Part shown: positions 26,575 through 34,437 of the stretch, in pieces | Layout of the letters: every line of letters starts with the position of its first letter | Position numbering within the stretch: the first letter of the stretch is position 1 | Assembly (NCBI GenBank): GCA_016201205.1 | Contig: JACQDF010000030.1 | Span: forward strand, 26,302 to 90,301 | Direction: 5' to 3' | DNA length: 64,000 nt | DNA from: Acidobacteriota bacterium | Lineage (GTDB): Bacteria; Acidobacteriota; Terriglobia; Bryobacterales; Bryobacteraceae | Program-made: the position numbers and the translations under genes | The notes under the pieces: model-generated | Seen by the model: the letters and a program-made list of their open reading frames with translations, nothing else | Databases searched by the model: none | What the model was told of the DNA's origin: nothing

Positions 26575-27851
26575 TGACCATGAAACGCCTCTTATTTGCG
26601 TTCGGAGTCGCGCCCGCGATGCTCGTTGCGCAGACGCCCCCCATCACCCTGGACCAGGCTCTTCGGGAAGCCATCGCAAGCAATCTGGACCTTGCCGCCG
26701 CCCGCCACAGCATCAGTGTGGCTGAGGCGCGCCAGATCACCGCGAGGCTCCGTCCGAATCCGGTGATGACCGTGAGCGCCGATCACCTGGATCTGCTCGG
26801 CACCGGATACAACTCGATCAACAACGCTGGTCCCAACGAGTACTCCTACCGCACCGACTTCATTCTCGAGCGGGGCGGCAAGAGAACCGCCCGGATGGAG
26901 TTGGCTGCGGTCGAGAAGTCGGTGACGGAACTCGGATTCCAGGACACCATGCGGAGGCTTATCTTCGACGTCGAAAGCGCCTTCGTCGACGTGCAGTTGG
27001 CGAGAGAAAACCTGGCCCTGGCCGAGGACAACCTGCGCAGCTTGAATGGCATCGTGGCGATCAATACGGTCCGCGTGCGGACCGGCGATCTGGCGGTCGT
27101 CGAGCTGGATCGATCGCAGGTTGCGGCCATGCAATATCAGACCGCTGTTCGCCAGGCCGAACTGCAACTTCGGCAGGCCAGGAACCGGCTCCAGTTTCTG
27201 CTCGGCCGGCCCGTCGCCGTCGAGGACTTCGACGTCACCGGGCCAATTCGCCGCGACGACCGCCGCATCAGCTTGGAGGAGGTCCGCGGTCGCGCTCAGA
27301 CACGGCGTCCGGACTTGCAGGCGATCCGGCAAACACAAGCCCGCAACCAGGCCGATCTGCGCCTGCAACTGGCCCAAGGAAAAATTGATTACACCACCGG
27401 TGTGGAATACCGGCGCCAGCAGGCGCCATCCGGCATGGGCAATTCTCTGGGCTTCTTTTTCAGCGCGCCACTGCCCTTGTTCAATCGAAACCAAGGTGAA
27501 ATCGCGCGATCTCAACGTGAGATCGACCAGGCCGCGGCGCAGATCCGCGCTCTGGAAGCCCGAGTCAATGGTGAGGTGACCAGTACATGGCATCAGTACT
27601 TCACTTCTCGCGGACTTCTCGAGGACATCGAGCAGAAGATGCTGGCAAAGGCCAGAAGTGTTCGGCAGACCACTGAATATTCCTACCGTCGCGGCGAGGC
27701 GACTCTGGTGGAGTTCCTGGACGCTCAGCGCGCCTTCAACGACGTCACCCAGAGTTACAACGAAGCCCGAGCCAATTACGCCAGGAGCCTTTATCTGCTG
27801 GACTCGGTCACCGCATCGCCCGTCTCGATCCCCGGACCTGCTCAACCTTAG
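26571..27851 (+). CDS. TolC-family outer-membrane channel (CzcC type)
   Basis: Outer-membrane efflux protein of 426 residues, the exit duct for the RND pump. The signal peptide RLLFAFGVAPAMLVAQ is followed by the first of two OEP repeats (ITLDQALREAIASNLDLAAARH, then ENLALAEDNLRSLNGIVAINTVRV). The second repeat contains RRPDLQAIRQTQARNQADLRLQ and EYSYRRGEATLVEFLDAQRAFND, the typical tail motif. The start overlaps the pump stop (ATGATGA context). Several ATG codons lie within the first 12 bases, so the exact start is uncertain by up to four residues. Confidence 0.92.
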   Translation: MMTMKRLLFAFGVAPAMLVAQTPPITLDQALREAIASNLDLAAARHSISVAEARQITARLRPNPVMTVSADHLDLLGTGYNSINNAGPNEYSYRTDFILERGGKRTARMELAAVEKSVTELGFQDTMRRLIFDVESAFVDVQLARENLALAEDNLRSLNGIVAINTVRVRTGDLAVVELDRSQVAAMQYQTAVRQAELQLRQARNRLQFLLGRPVAVEDFDVTGPIRRDDRRISLEEVRGRAQTRRPDLQAIRQTQARNQADLRLQLAQGKIDYTTGVEYRRQQAPSGMGNSLGFFFSAPLPLFNRNQGEIARSQREIDQAAAQIRALEARVNGEVTSTWHQYFTSRGLLEDIEQKMLAKARSVRQTTEYSYRRGEATLVEFLDAQRAFNDVTQSYNEARANYARSLYLLDSVTASPVSIPGPAQP

Positions 27852-27857
27852 CCTGCT

Positions 27858-28916
27858 TTAATCCTGAGTCCGGATGATGACCTCGAGGGTCACCTTTCGG
27901 GTGGGATCCGGCGTGACGCCGCCTTTACGAAGGGCATCGGTTCGCACATCCGTGGCTTCCTCTTTCGCCTTGCCCGCCCGGCCGAAGGCCTGGCGGAAGC
28001 TTTGGGTCTCCGCTCCGCCCAACCGGGCTTGCGGATCGAGTGAGAATTCGACCAACAGCGTTTCGACGCCGCTGCCGGCGGAGATCACCTCCCGCGCCGG
28101 AATCATCACCGCCTGGCCCCGCCGCACAAACTGGCCGCCTGCCAGCAGAATCGAGTTGGTGCGCCGGTACACGGTAAGATAGCCGTCTTCGGAAGGCGTG
28201 ACGCGGAGACGCAGCGGATCTCCGGCCTTGACGGAAGCTCCCGGCGGTAACGGCACGAATTCCCCTTCCGGCGTTTGCCGCAGCACTGCGTAATCCACCG
28301 AAAGCCGCGGCTGGATGGCGCCGGCCGCTGCCGCCGCTTCCTTGGGAACGTCACGCTCCATGCGAGGCTCGCGCTCGGCCACGCTCATGGCCACTTGCGC
28401 CGCCGGAGGTTCGGCTGCCGGGGCAGGGGCAGCCGGAACCACGCGGACGTCGGACGACGGGGGCGCTTTGACACGGGCCAGCGCTGCCTTCGGCCTGGGC
28501 GCCGCGGCAGCCGCTTTCTCTTCCGCCGGGACCGCCGCCGGAGCCGCCTTTTGGGCGAGCGGAGCCGGCTGCGGCTCCACCGCCGGGCGTGGCGTCAGGA
28601 TCACCAGCAACACCGCCGCGGTGGCCAGTGCACCGGCGGCGCCCCAAGCCACCGGCCGGGTGAGCCAGTCGCGCATCCGGCTCCACAGCGATGGACGCGG
28701 CGTCAGCGCCGCCGTCATTTGCGCCTTCACGCCGGGCGTCTCCAGCAGCTCCTTCAAAGCCTGCTCACTCATCAGCTCGTCAAACAGCGCCTGGTCTTCG
28801 AGCGCGCGCTGGAACAGCACCTGCTGCTCGGGCGGCGAAAGGTTGCCCGTTGCGTAGCCGCCCACCAACTTGTTTGGGTCTACTGGCTGATTGTCCTGTT
28901 TGTCCGGGCCGCTCAT
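27858..28916 (-). CDS. Membrane-anchored anti-sigma-like protein with DUF4384-type domain
   Basis: A protein of 352 residues translationally coupled to the sigma factor upstream (ATGA overlap at 28913-28916, GGGAGG 6-7 bases before the ATG). The cytoplasmic N-terminus (LVGGYATGNLSPPEQQVLFQRAL) resembles the sigma-binding helices of zinc-less anti-sigma proteins. One membrane helix (WGAAGALATAAVLLVILT) is followed by a long Ala/Pro-rich periplasmic linker. The C-terminal domain (LSVDYAVLRQTPEGEFVPLPPG, LRLRVTPSEDGYLTVYRR, VETLLVEFSLDP) resembles DUF4384, often found in Acidobacterial envelope regulators. An in-frame TTG at 28931 is possible but unlikely. The periplasmic domain probably senses the signal. 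Confidence 0.75.
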   Translation of the reverse strand: MSGPDKQDNQPVDPNKLVGGYATGNLSPPEQQVLFQRALEDQALFDELMSEQALKELLETPGVKAQMTAALTPRPSLWSRMRDWLTRPVAWGAAGALATAAVLLVILTPRPAVEPQPAPLAQKAAPAAVPAEEKAAAAAPRPKAALARVKAPPSSDVRVVPAAPAPAAEPPAAQVAMSVAEREPRMERDVPKEAAAAAGAIQPRLSVDYAVLRQTPEGEFVPLPPGASVKAGDPLRLRVTPSEDGYLTVYRRTNSILLAGGQFVRRGQAVMIPAREVISAGSGVETLLVEFSLDPQARLGGAETQSFRQAFGRAGKAKEEATDVRTDALRKGGVTPDPTRKVTLEVIIRTQD

Positions 28917-29449
28917 GTCTTGCCCTCCCAACCGCCTCCCATGAATTCGAGCAGTTGTTTCCGGCAGCGATGGTCCCAGGTGTAGATCGTGTTGATCGAC
29001 TCGACGTGAAGGATCGCCTGAATCTCGGAAAAGCTTCTGCCTTCCAGTTTGTAGCGAATCAGCTCGCGGCAGCGCTCCCCCAGGAGGGCCATCGCCTTCC
29101 GGAGGCGCTGAATCTGCTCGCGCCGCTCGGCGAGGGCAGCCGGATCAGGGTGCGGATCCGCCAGCGGCTGGTCGTCCGCCGGTACTTGCCTGTTCTCCCC
29201 GCGGCGGTAGCTCTTGGCGAGCATGCCCATCAATTTCCGCCGGGCGATCTCCAATGCCAGCGGAACCAGGTCCGTGGCTTCGATCACGTGCGGGTATTTC
29301 TCGACCAGCGTCATGATGACTTCCTGAGCCACGTCTTCGGCCAGATCCCTCCGATAACGAGATGCCGCGAACCCGACAATCCTTTCACGCAGCAGCAACA
29401 GGATCTGATCGCGCGCCACAGCGTCCCGGGGCACACCCAATTCTAACAA
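28913..29449 (-). CDS. RNA polymerase sigma factor, sigma-70/ECF-like
   Basis: A protein of 178 residues. Region 2 is present as VGFAASRYRRDLAEDVAQEVIMTLVEKYPHV, and region 4 as LLGERCRELIRYKLEGRSFSEIQAILHVESINTIYTW, ending in an HRCRKQLLEF recognition helix. It is therefore a minimal two-region sigma factor. The open frame extends far upstream on this strand, antisense to the ACT gene, but the real start is TTG 29449, with AGGAGG 6 bases before it. It directly precedes its likely anti-sigma partner. It diverges from the ACT gene with only 39 bases between starts, which must hold both promoters. Confidence 0.82.
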   Translation of the reverse strand: MLELGVPRDAVARDQILLLLRERIVGFAASRYRRDLAEDVAQEVIMTLVEKYPHVIEATDLVPLALEIARRKLMGMLAKSYRRGENRQVPADDQPLADPHPDPAALAERREQIQRLRKAMALLGERCRELIRYKLEGRSFSEIQAILHVESINTIYTWDHRCRKQLLEFMGGGWEGKT

Positions 29450-29488
29450 GGGAATCCTCCTGCTAAGCTTACTCTTACATCGGCAACC

Positions 29489-30145
29489 ATGACGGAAACC
29501 ATCGGACTGGAAGTCATTGCCGTCAACGGCCCCGGCGTCCTGCACCAGCTTACGGGGGTCATCGCCCGGCATGAAGGCGACATTACCAGCGTTGCCATTC
29601 TCGCCAGCACCACGGACGAGGCTCGCATTTACTTCGAGATCCAATTGCCAGGCGAAGTCGACCGCCTGAAGGCCGACCTGGCCGGCCTGGCCGTCGTGAA
29701 ACAGGCGGATCTGACCAACACGATGCAGAGGATCTTCGGCAAGCGCATCATTATCATCGGCGGCGGTGCGCAGGTTGGCCAGGTCGCCATCGGCGCCATC
29801 TCGGAAGCCGACCGGCACAACATCCGCGGCGAGCACATCTCGGTGGACACGATTCCGCTGGTGGGCGAGAAGCCGCTGGCGGAAGCCGTTCGAGCGGTGG
29901 CCCGGCTTCCGCGCGCGAAAGCAGTGGTTCTGGCGGGCTCGTTGATGGGAGGCGAGATCGAGAAAGCAGTGCGGGAGGTGCGCGAGCAGGGTCTGCTGGT
30001 GGTGAGTCTGAATATGGCCGGCAGCGTCCCCGAGGCAGCGGATCTGGTTGTGTCCGACCCGGTGCAGGCCGGTGTGATGACGGTGATGGCAGTTGCCGAC
30101 ACCGCCAAGTTCACCGTCGATCGCCTGAAAAGGCGGGTGTTCTGA
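29489..30145 (+). CDS. ACT-domain protein with C-terminal DUF5612-like domain
   Basis: A protein of 218 residues. Residues 1-75 form an ACT domain (GLEVIAVNGPGVLHQLTGVIARHEGDITSVAIL), a ligand-binding fold for amino acids. The rest has a Rossmann-like look (KRIIIIGGGAQVGQVAIGAISEADRHNIRGE, VVLAGSLMGGEIEKAV, LLVVSLNMAGSVPEAADLVVSDP). From memory this pairing corresponds to an ACT/DUF5612 family better known from archaea; the family name is tentative. No enzyme domain is attached, so it may be a stand-alone metabolic sensor. It is followed by an oxidoreductase 25 bases later. Confidence 0.7.
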   Translation: MTETIGLEVIAVNGPGVLHQLTGVIARHEGDITSVAILASTTDEARIYFEIQLPGEVDRLKADLAGLAVVKQADLTNTMQRIFGKRIIIIGGGAQVGQVAIGAISEADRHNIRGEHISVDTIPLVGEKPLAEAVRAVARLPRAKAVVLAGSLMGGEIEKAVREVREQGLLVVSLNMAGSVPEAADLVVSDPVQAGVMTVMAVADTAKFTVDRLKRRVF

Positions 30146-30170
30146 AAGGGAACGATGACATAATACTCCC

Positions 30171-31418
30171 ATGAACCGGCGTAACTTCCTCTCCCTTTCC
30201 CCGGCCGCCGCCTTAGCGGTCATGCAGCCCGGCAACCCGGTCCGTATCGCCATCATCGGCATGGGCTCGCGGGGCAGCGCGCTGCTTGGCGAATTCACCG
30301 CCGTCTCCGGCGTCGAAATCGCCACTGTGGTCGACCCCGATGGCAACCGCGCCGAGAAAGCCGCTGCCGCGGTGCTTCAGAAAACAGGCCGCCGGGCGCG
30401 CGTCGAATCCGACATGCGCCGCGTCTTCGACGACAAATCCGTGGACGCCGTCGTCATCGCCACCACCAACCACTGGCACGCGCTCACTGCTATCTGGGCC
30501 ATCCAGGCCGGCAAGGACGTCTATGTCGAAAAGCCGGTGTCGCATAACATCTTCGAAGGACAGAAGCTGGTGGAAGCCGCCCGCAAGTACAATCGCATCG
30601 TGCAGGGCGGCACGCAGCGCCGCTCGAGCGGGCGTTTTCGCAAAGCGGTCGCGCTTCTGCACGACGGCGTCATCGGCGACCTTTACCTGGCGAAATGGTT
30701 TTTCCCAGGCAACCGCGACTCGATCGGCTTTAAACCCACCGAGCCTCCGCCCAACTGGCTCAACTGGGACCTGTGGCTCGGCCCCGCGCCCGACCAGCCC
30801 TACCACGCCAATCTTGTCCACTACAACTGGCACTGGTTCTGGGAATTCGGCAACGGCGAATTGGGGAACAACGGCATCCACCTGGTCGACATTTCCCGCT
30901 GGGGGATGCGGAAAGAACTGCCCGTCAAGGTGCACTCCTGGGGCGGGCGCTTCGGCTACCAGGACCAGGCACAAACACCGAACACGCAGAACGTCACCTG
31001 GCAGTATGCCGATGGCTCAGCGATTGTGGGCGAGATCCGCGGCCTCTATACCTCTGAGCCGATGACCTGGGATTTCTTCGGCTCCAAGGGACATCTGCGC
31101 ATCGACACCGACGGCCGCTTCCGCTGGTGGCTTGGCCGCAACCAGAAGCCGGAACCCGAAGCCGAAGCGGCGCCCGAATCCAGCCACTACGCCAGCTTCA
31201 TCGAAGCCGTGCGAACGCGCAAGCGCGAATTGCTGAACGCGGAGATCCGCGAGACGCACCTGTCCACGGCGTTGTGCCATCTGGGCAACATCTCCTACCG
31301 GCTGGGACGGGAGCTGCGCTTCGATCCAGCCAGGGAAAAATTCGTTCAGGATGCGGATGCCGACAAGCTGCTGCGCCGCCAGTATCGAGCGCCTTACGTG
31401 GTCCCCGACAAAGTGTAG
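30171..31418 (+). CDS. Gfo/Idh/MocA-family oxidoreductase, exported
   Basis: A NAD(P)-dependent sugar dehydrogenase-type protein of 415 residues. The leader NRRNFLSLSPAAALAVM is a twin-arginine-like signal, as is common for this family in Acidobacteria and Planctomycetes. The dinucleotide fold is VRIAIIGMGSRGSALLGEF; the conserved EKPVSHN (catalytic Lys region) and HWHAL segment follow. The C-terminal domain contains the NWHWFWEFGNGELGNNGIHLVD stretch typical of the exported branch. A CATAAT hexamer lies only 6 bases before the ATG, so transcription may start at the start codon. Substrate unknown. Confidence 0.9.
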   Translation: MNRRNFLSLSPAAALAVMQPGNPVRIAIIGMGSRGSALLGEFTAVSGVEIATVVDPDGNRAEKAAAAVLQKTGRRARVESDMRRVFDDKSVDAVVIATTNHWHALTAIWAIQAGKDVYVEKPVSHNIFEGQKLVEAARKYNRIVQGGTQRRSSGRFRKAVALLHDGVIGDLYLAKWFFPGNRDSIGFKPTEPPPNWLNWDLWLGPAPDQPYHANLVHYNWHWFWEFGNGELGNNGIHLVDISRWGMRKELPVKVHSWGGRFGYQDQAQTPNTQNVTWQYADGSAIVGEIRGLYTSEPMTWDFFGSKGHLRIDTDGRFRWWLGRNQKPEPEAEAAPESSHYASFIEAVRTRKRELLNAEIRETHLSTALCHLGNISYRLGRELRFDPAREKFVQDADADKLLRRQYRAPYVVPDKV

Positions 31419-31438
31419 GTTGGGTTGCCGGGCGTACA

Positions 31439-32395
31439 CTACTTGTGCTTCTTCCAGTAAACTTCGGGGCGTTTGTCCGGCCGAAGCTGCGGATTCGGGG
31501 CCACCATCCTCTCGTAGAGCTCGGGCCGACGCGCGCGAATGTAGGATCCGCCGCTGGCGAGCTCGAGCTTCTCCGGGATGAGGGTCGCGGTCACCACCTC
31601 ATCGCCCAGCGAGCGGCACTCGGCGAGAATCTCGCCGTAGGGATCGAGAATCATCGAGCCGCCCGGCTTGATGGCGCCGCCTTCGACGCCGATGGGATTC
31701 GCGTAGAGCGCATACACCCCGTTCTCCCACGCGCGCGCAGGCAGCCAGCGCAGGATCCAGCCGCGGCCTTTGGGGCCATCAAACTCCTGGCGGCAGCGCA
31801 CCGGATCCCGCTGGCGATTGTGCCAGATCTCCGGCTCGACAACGCCCCGTCCCGGCATGGGGCTCGGCAGGCAACCGGTGACATGCGGCATCAGCACGAT
31901 CTGAGCTCCCATCATCGCCGTCAGCCGCACATTCTCGGGAAGATTGTTGTCATAGCAGGTCAGCATGCCGAAGCGCCAGCCAGCGTAATCGAAGACGTCG
32001 TAGCGGTCGCCGCACGTGATGTGCTCGCTGATGAACTCGTGGATCTTGCGATGCTTCGCGATCAACCCGTCGCGTGTCACGACCACCTGGCAATTGTAAA
32101 GGTGATCGCCGTCACGCTCGATGAGCCCGGCTGACACGGCGATGTCGAAGGAGGCCGCAATCCTCTGAAGCTTCTCGACGGAAGGGCCCGGCACGGGCTC
32201 GGCCAGCGCTTCCGTCCCGGCGCGCGTCAGCGTCTCCAGGAAAGTGTAGCCGGAGATCGAGCACTCGTGAAAAAGCACAAGCTGAGCGCCCTGCCGCGCA
32301 GCCTCGCCGCCCAGCCGCTCGATGATCGAGAGATTGTAGTGCTTGTCCTGGTCGCGCGTCTCGAACTGGGCGGCGGCCACCACCACATCGTTCAT
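31439..32395 (-). CDS. Carbon-nitrogen hydrolase (nitrilase superfamily)
   Basis: An amidase or nitrilase-like hydrolase of 318 residues, cytoplasmic. The catalytic triad is present: Glu in LFHECSISGY, Lys in KHRKIHEF and Cys in MLTCYDNNLPE. The N-terminus VVVAAAQFETRDQDKHYNL is the expected first strand. The region AWENGVYALYANPIG carries the fourth conserved turn. The ATG at 32395 is chosen over an in-frame TTG at 32404. It is convergent with the oxidoreductase gene and lies downstream of tRNA-Glu on the same strand. Substrate cannot be told. Confidence 0.9.
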   Translation of the reverse strand: MNDVVVAAAQFETRDQDKHYNLSIIERLGGEAARQGAQLVLFHECSISGYTFLETLTRAGTEALAEPVPGPSVEKLQRIAASFDIAVSAGLIERDGDHLYNCQVVVTRDGLIAKHRKIHEFISEHITCGDRYDVFDYAGWRFGMLTCYDNNLPENVRLTAMMGAQIVLMPHVTGCLPSPMPGRGVVEPEIWHNRQRDPVRCRQEFDGPKGRGWILRWLPARAWENGVYALYANPIGVEGGAIKPGGSMILDPYGEILAECRSLGDEVVTATLIPEKLELASGGSYIRARRPELYERMVAPNPQLRPDKRPEVYWKKHK

Positions 32396-32438
32396 GCGAT
32401 TCAACGCAACTCTAGCATGACGGTTTGGGGAATTGAAT

Positions 32439-32516
32439 TGGCGTCCCCGACGGGATTCGAACCCGTGTTATCGCCGTGAAAGGGCGGTGTCCTAGGCCGG
32501 GCTAGACGACGGGGAC
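32439..32516 (-). tRNA. tRNA-Glu (TTC)
   Basis: On the minus strand GTCCCCG (32516-32510) pairs with CGGGGAC (32449-32443), with discriminator G and an encoded CCA ending at 32439. The anticodon loop reads CTTTCAC with anticodon TTC. The T arm has GGTTCGAAT. Confidence 0.96.
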
Positions 32517-32587
32517 GCAAAGAAGGCAGGCCTTGCACTTTCTAATCTATCATCTCGATCCAGCCTGTCTCAACTTGAGGGCGGAGC

Positions 32588-32911
32588 TTACAGCGTCTTC
32601 AGATAAGCGATGACGTGGTTTTTCTCTTCGTCGCTGAGGATTTCTTTGTAGGCTGGCATGCCGTTGCCGCCTTCGTTGATGACGCCGCGGACGGTTTCCT
32701 CGGTGGGCTTCTTGCCGTTGTTGAGCTTCGCCTTCTTGAAAAGCCCCTTCAGGCCAGGGCCCATTTTCTTTTCCTCGCTGTCGGCGTTGTGGCACACGCC
32801 GCACTGCTCGAATAGTTCTTTGCCCTTGTCCGGGTCGCCTTTCTGGAAGCCAGAGAGCAGATTGGCTGCAAGCACCACGGCGACACTGGCGGGGATCAAC
32901 TTCTTCAGCAT
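32588..32911 (-). CDS. Small monohaem c-type cytochrome
   Basis: An exported electron carrier of 107 residues. The signal peptide IPASVAVVLAANLLSGF precedes a haem attachment site CGVCH, and the distal Met is in NGMPAY. Other class I features are GPGLKGLF after the haem site and the C-terminal helix EKNHVIAYLKTL. Start is ATG 32911; GAGGAGG lies 13 bases upstream, a rather long spacing. It is monocistronic, with no oxidase or dehydrogenase nearby to name a partner. Confidence 0.92.
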   Translation of the reverse strand: MLKKLIPASVAVVLAANLLSGFQKGDPDKGKELFEQCGVCHNADSEEKKMGPGLKGLFKKAKLNNGKKPTEETVRGVINEGGNGMPAYKEILSDEEKNHVIAYLKTL

Positions 32912-32990
32912 GGAGTACCCAGATCCTCCTCAAGGATGTAGAGTGGTCGCTATTAGTTTAGCGCATCGGAAGGCGTGCTAGCCTGAAGCG

Positions 32991-34043
32991 GTGCGCCCGG
33001 CGATCCTCCTGTTCGCCAAAGCCCCCGTGGCTGGCAGGGTCAAGACACGGCTATCGCCGCACCTGACACCCGGGCAGGCTGCCGCTCTGCACGAGCGAAT
33101 GGTATCCGACACGTGGAGCCGGCTGGAAGGGCTGGGTGATCTCGAGTTGCATACCGACGTAGCCACCGAGGCCTGGCCGCAAGCGGCTGTGCGAAGACTG
33201 CAAGTAGAAGGCGACCTCGGCGCGCGGATGTACCACGCGCTCGAGGCGGCTCTCGGCCAGGGCCGACCTCGAGTGATGATCGCCGGCAGCGACGCGCCGC
33301 AGCTTCCCGCGGCGCAGTTACGCGACTTGCTGAACGCTGATGCCGACGTGGCTTTGGGGCCTACCGAGGATGGCGGCTATTATGCGATTTCCTGCCGCCG
33401 CATCCATCCGCGCATGTTCGAAGGCGTGCGCTGGTCCACGCGCTCGGCTCTCAGTGACACCGCCGCCGCCGTGCTGCGCTGCGCGCTCAGCGTGCATGTC
33501 GGCGCTCCATGGTACGACATCGATACACCGGAGGATCTCGGCCGGCTGCCGGAATCCTGGAGAATGGAGCTTTGTATGCCATTGAAGGAAGGCGATCCCG
33601 CCCCGGCCATCCCGCTTCTCACTGATGAAGGCGCGGCGTTTGACTGGGCCGGTATCACCGGCCGTAACGCCGTGCTGTTCTTCTATCCACGGGCGGACAC
33701 GCCGGGTTGAACGGTGGAGGCGTGCGAGTTTCGCGACGCAATCTCCGATTTTCAAGACCTCGATGCGGTGATTCTCGGCATCTCCGGGGACACCGTCCAG
33801 GCGCAGGCGAAGTTCAAGAGGAAATACAACCTGCCGTTCGCGCTGCTGTGCGACACCGAGCATCGGGCTGCCGAAGCCTGCGGGGCGTGGGTGGAGAAGA
33901 ACATGTACGGCAAGAAGTCCATGGGGATCGCCCGGACGACGCTGCTGATCGGCAAAGATGGCCGCGTCCGGAACATCTTCCGCAATGTAAGAGCGGCCGG
34001 TCACGCCGAGCAGGTGAAGCAGGCGCTGGCGGCGTTAGCGTGA
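32991..34043 (+). CDS. DUF2064-type glycosyltransferase fused to PrxQ-type peroxiredoxin; selenoprotein
   Basis: Reading TGA 33708-33710 as selenocysteine gives one frame of 350 residues. Residues 1-195 are a TIGR04282/DUF2064-type nucleotidyl-/glycosyltransferase domain (ILLFAKAPVAGRVKTRLSP, MIAGSDAPQLP, GPTEDGGYYAI, WYDIDTPEDLGRL). Residues 196-350 are a bacterioferritin-comigratory-protein (PrxQ) peroxiredoxin: LKEGDPAPAIPLLTDEG, LFFYPRADTPG, then Sec240-TVEA-Cys245, VILGISGDT and LPFALLCDTEHRAAEACG. Sec240 replaces the peroxidatic Cys and Cys245 is the usual resolving Cys. There is no stop between the domains. An internal ATG at 33576, with GGAG 6 bases upstream, could also start the peroxiredoxin alone. 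The start GTG 32991 has weak ribosome-binding signals. Confidence 0.87.
33720..33739 (+). promoter_or_regulatory. Putative bacterial SECIS hairpin
   Basis: GCG-T-GCGA pairs with TCGC-G-CGC around a three-base loop GTT, leaving one bulged A at 33736; this gives about eight base pairs including one G-U. The loop begins 17 bases after the UGA at 33708-33710, close to the spacing in E. coli fdhF, and its first base is the required G. It lies inside the reading frame, as bacterial SECIS elements do. Confidence 0.75.
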
Positions 34044-34089
34044 AATTGCGCCGGCAACGCCGGACGTGCTAGCTTGAGAGTGTTCCGCT

Positions 34090-34166
34090 GCGCCTGTAGC
34101 TCAGTTGGATAGAGCGTCTGGCTACGAACCAGAAGGCCGGGTGTTCGAGTCACCCCAGGCGCACCA
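34090..34166 (+). tRNA. tRNA-Arg (ACG)
   Basis: The acceptor stem GCGCCTG (34090-34096) pairs with CAGGCGC (34156-34162); discriminator A and encoded CCA (34164-34166) follow. The anticodon ACG is at 34124-34126 in CTACGAA. The gene lies immediately beside a truncated accessory gene, so it is a candidate integration site. Confidence 0.97.
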
Positions 34167-34179
34167 TAGAATCAACGGC

Positions 34180-34437
34180 TTAGCTGCACTTAACTGGACT
34201 GGAACAAGATCGGACGTACGTGCTGGCGTAGCCGGACAAGCTCGCTTGCATTGTGCCGAAGGAGATTGTCCTCCCAAATTGTGTCAATTTCTTGACGACA
34301 ATCTTGCGCCATCGCCAGACCGATTGCCTCGTAGGAACAGGCTGCTCCAAACCCAGGAGAAAGCCGTTTGCCAATTGGCGATTGGCATCGTCTTCGGGCA
34401 GCACCAAGACGTGTGGCTTATACTTATTGACACTCAT
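34180..34437 (-). pseudogene. Truncated partner gene of the AAA ATPase
   Basis: An 85-codon frame starting at ATG 34437, overlapping the stop of the AAA gene (ATGA). The first 30 residues (NKYKPHVLVLPEDDANRQLANGFLL) look like the conserved N-terminus of a longer protein that I believe accompanies AAA ATPases of this kind. After about residue 50 the sequence loses any protein character (Ser/Thr/Cys-rich, TMQASLSGYASTY) and stops 14 bases from tRNA-Arg. The simplest reading is that the rest of the gene was lost by deletion or recombination at the tRNA. The intact partner's function is not known to me. Confidence 0.55.

Noticed and set aside
29450..30346. N-terminal extension of the sigma-factor frame (up to 477 codons)
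   Set aside because: It is antisense to the ACT gene, and the strong AGGAGG site points to TTG 29449 as the start.
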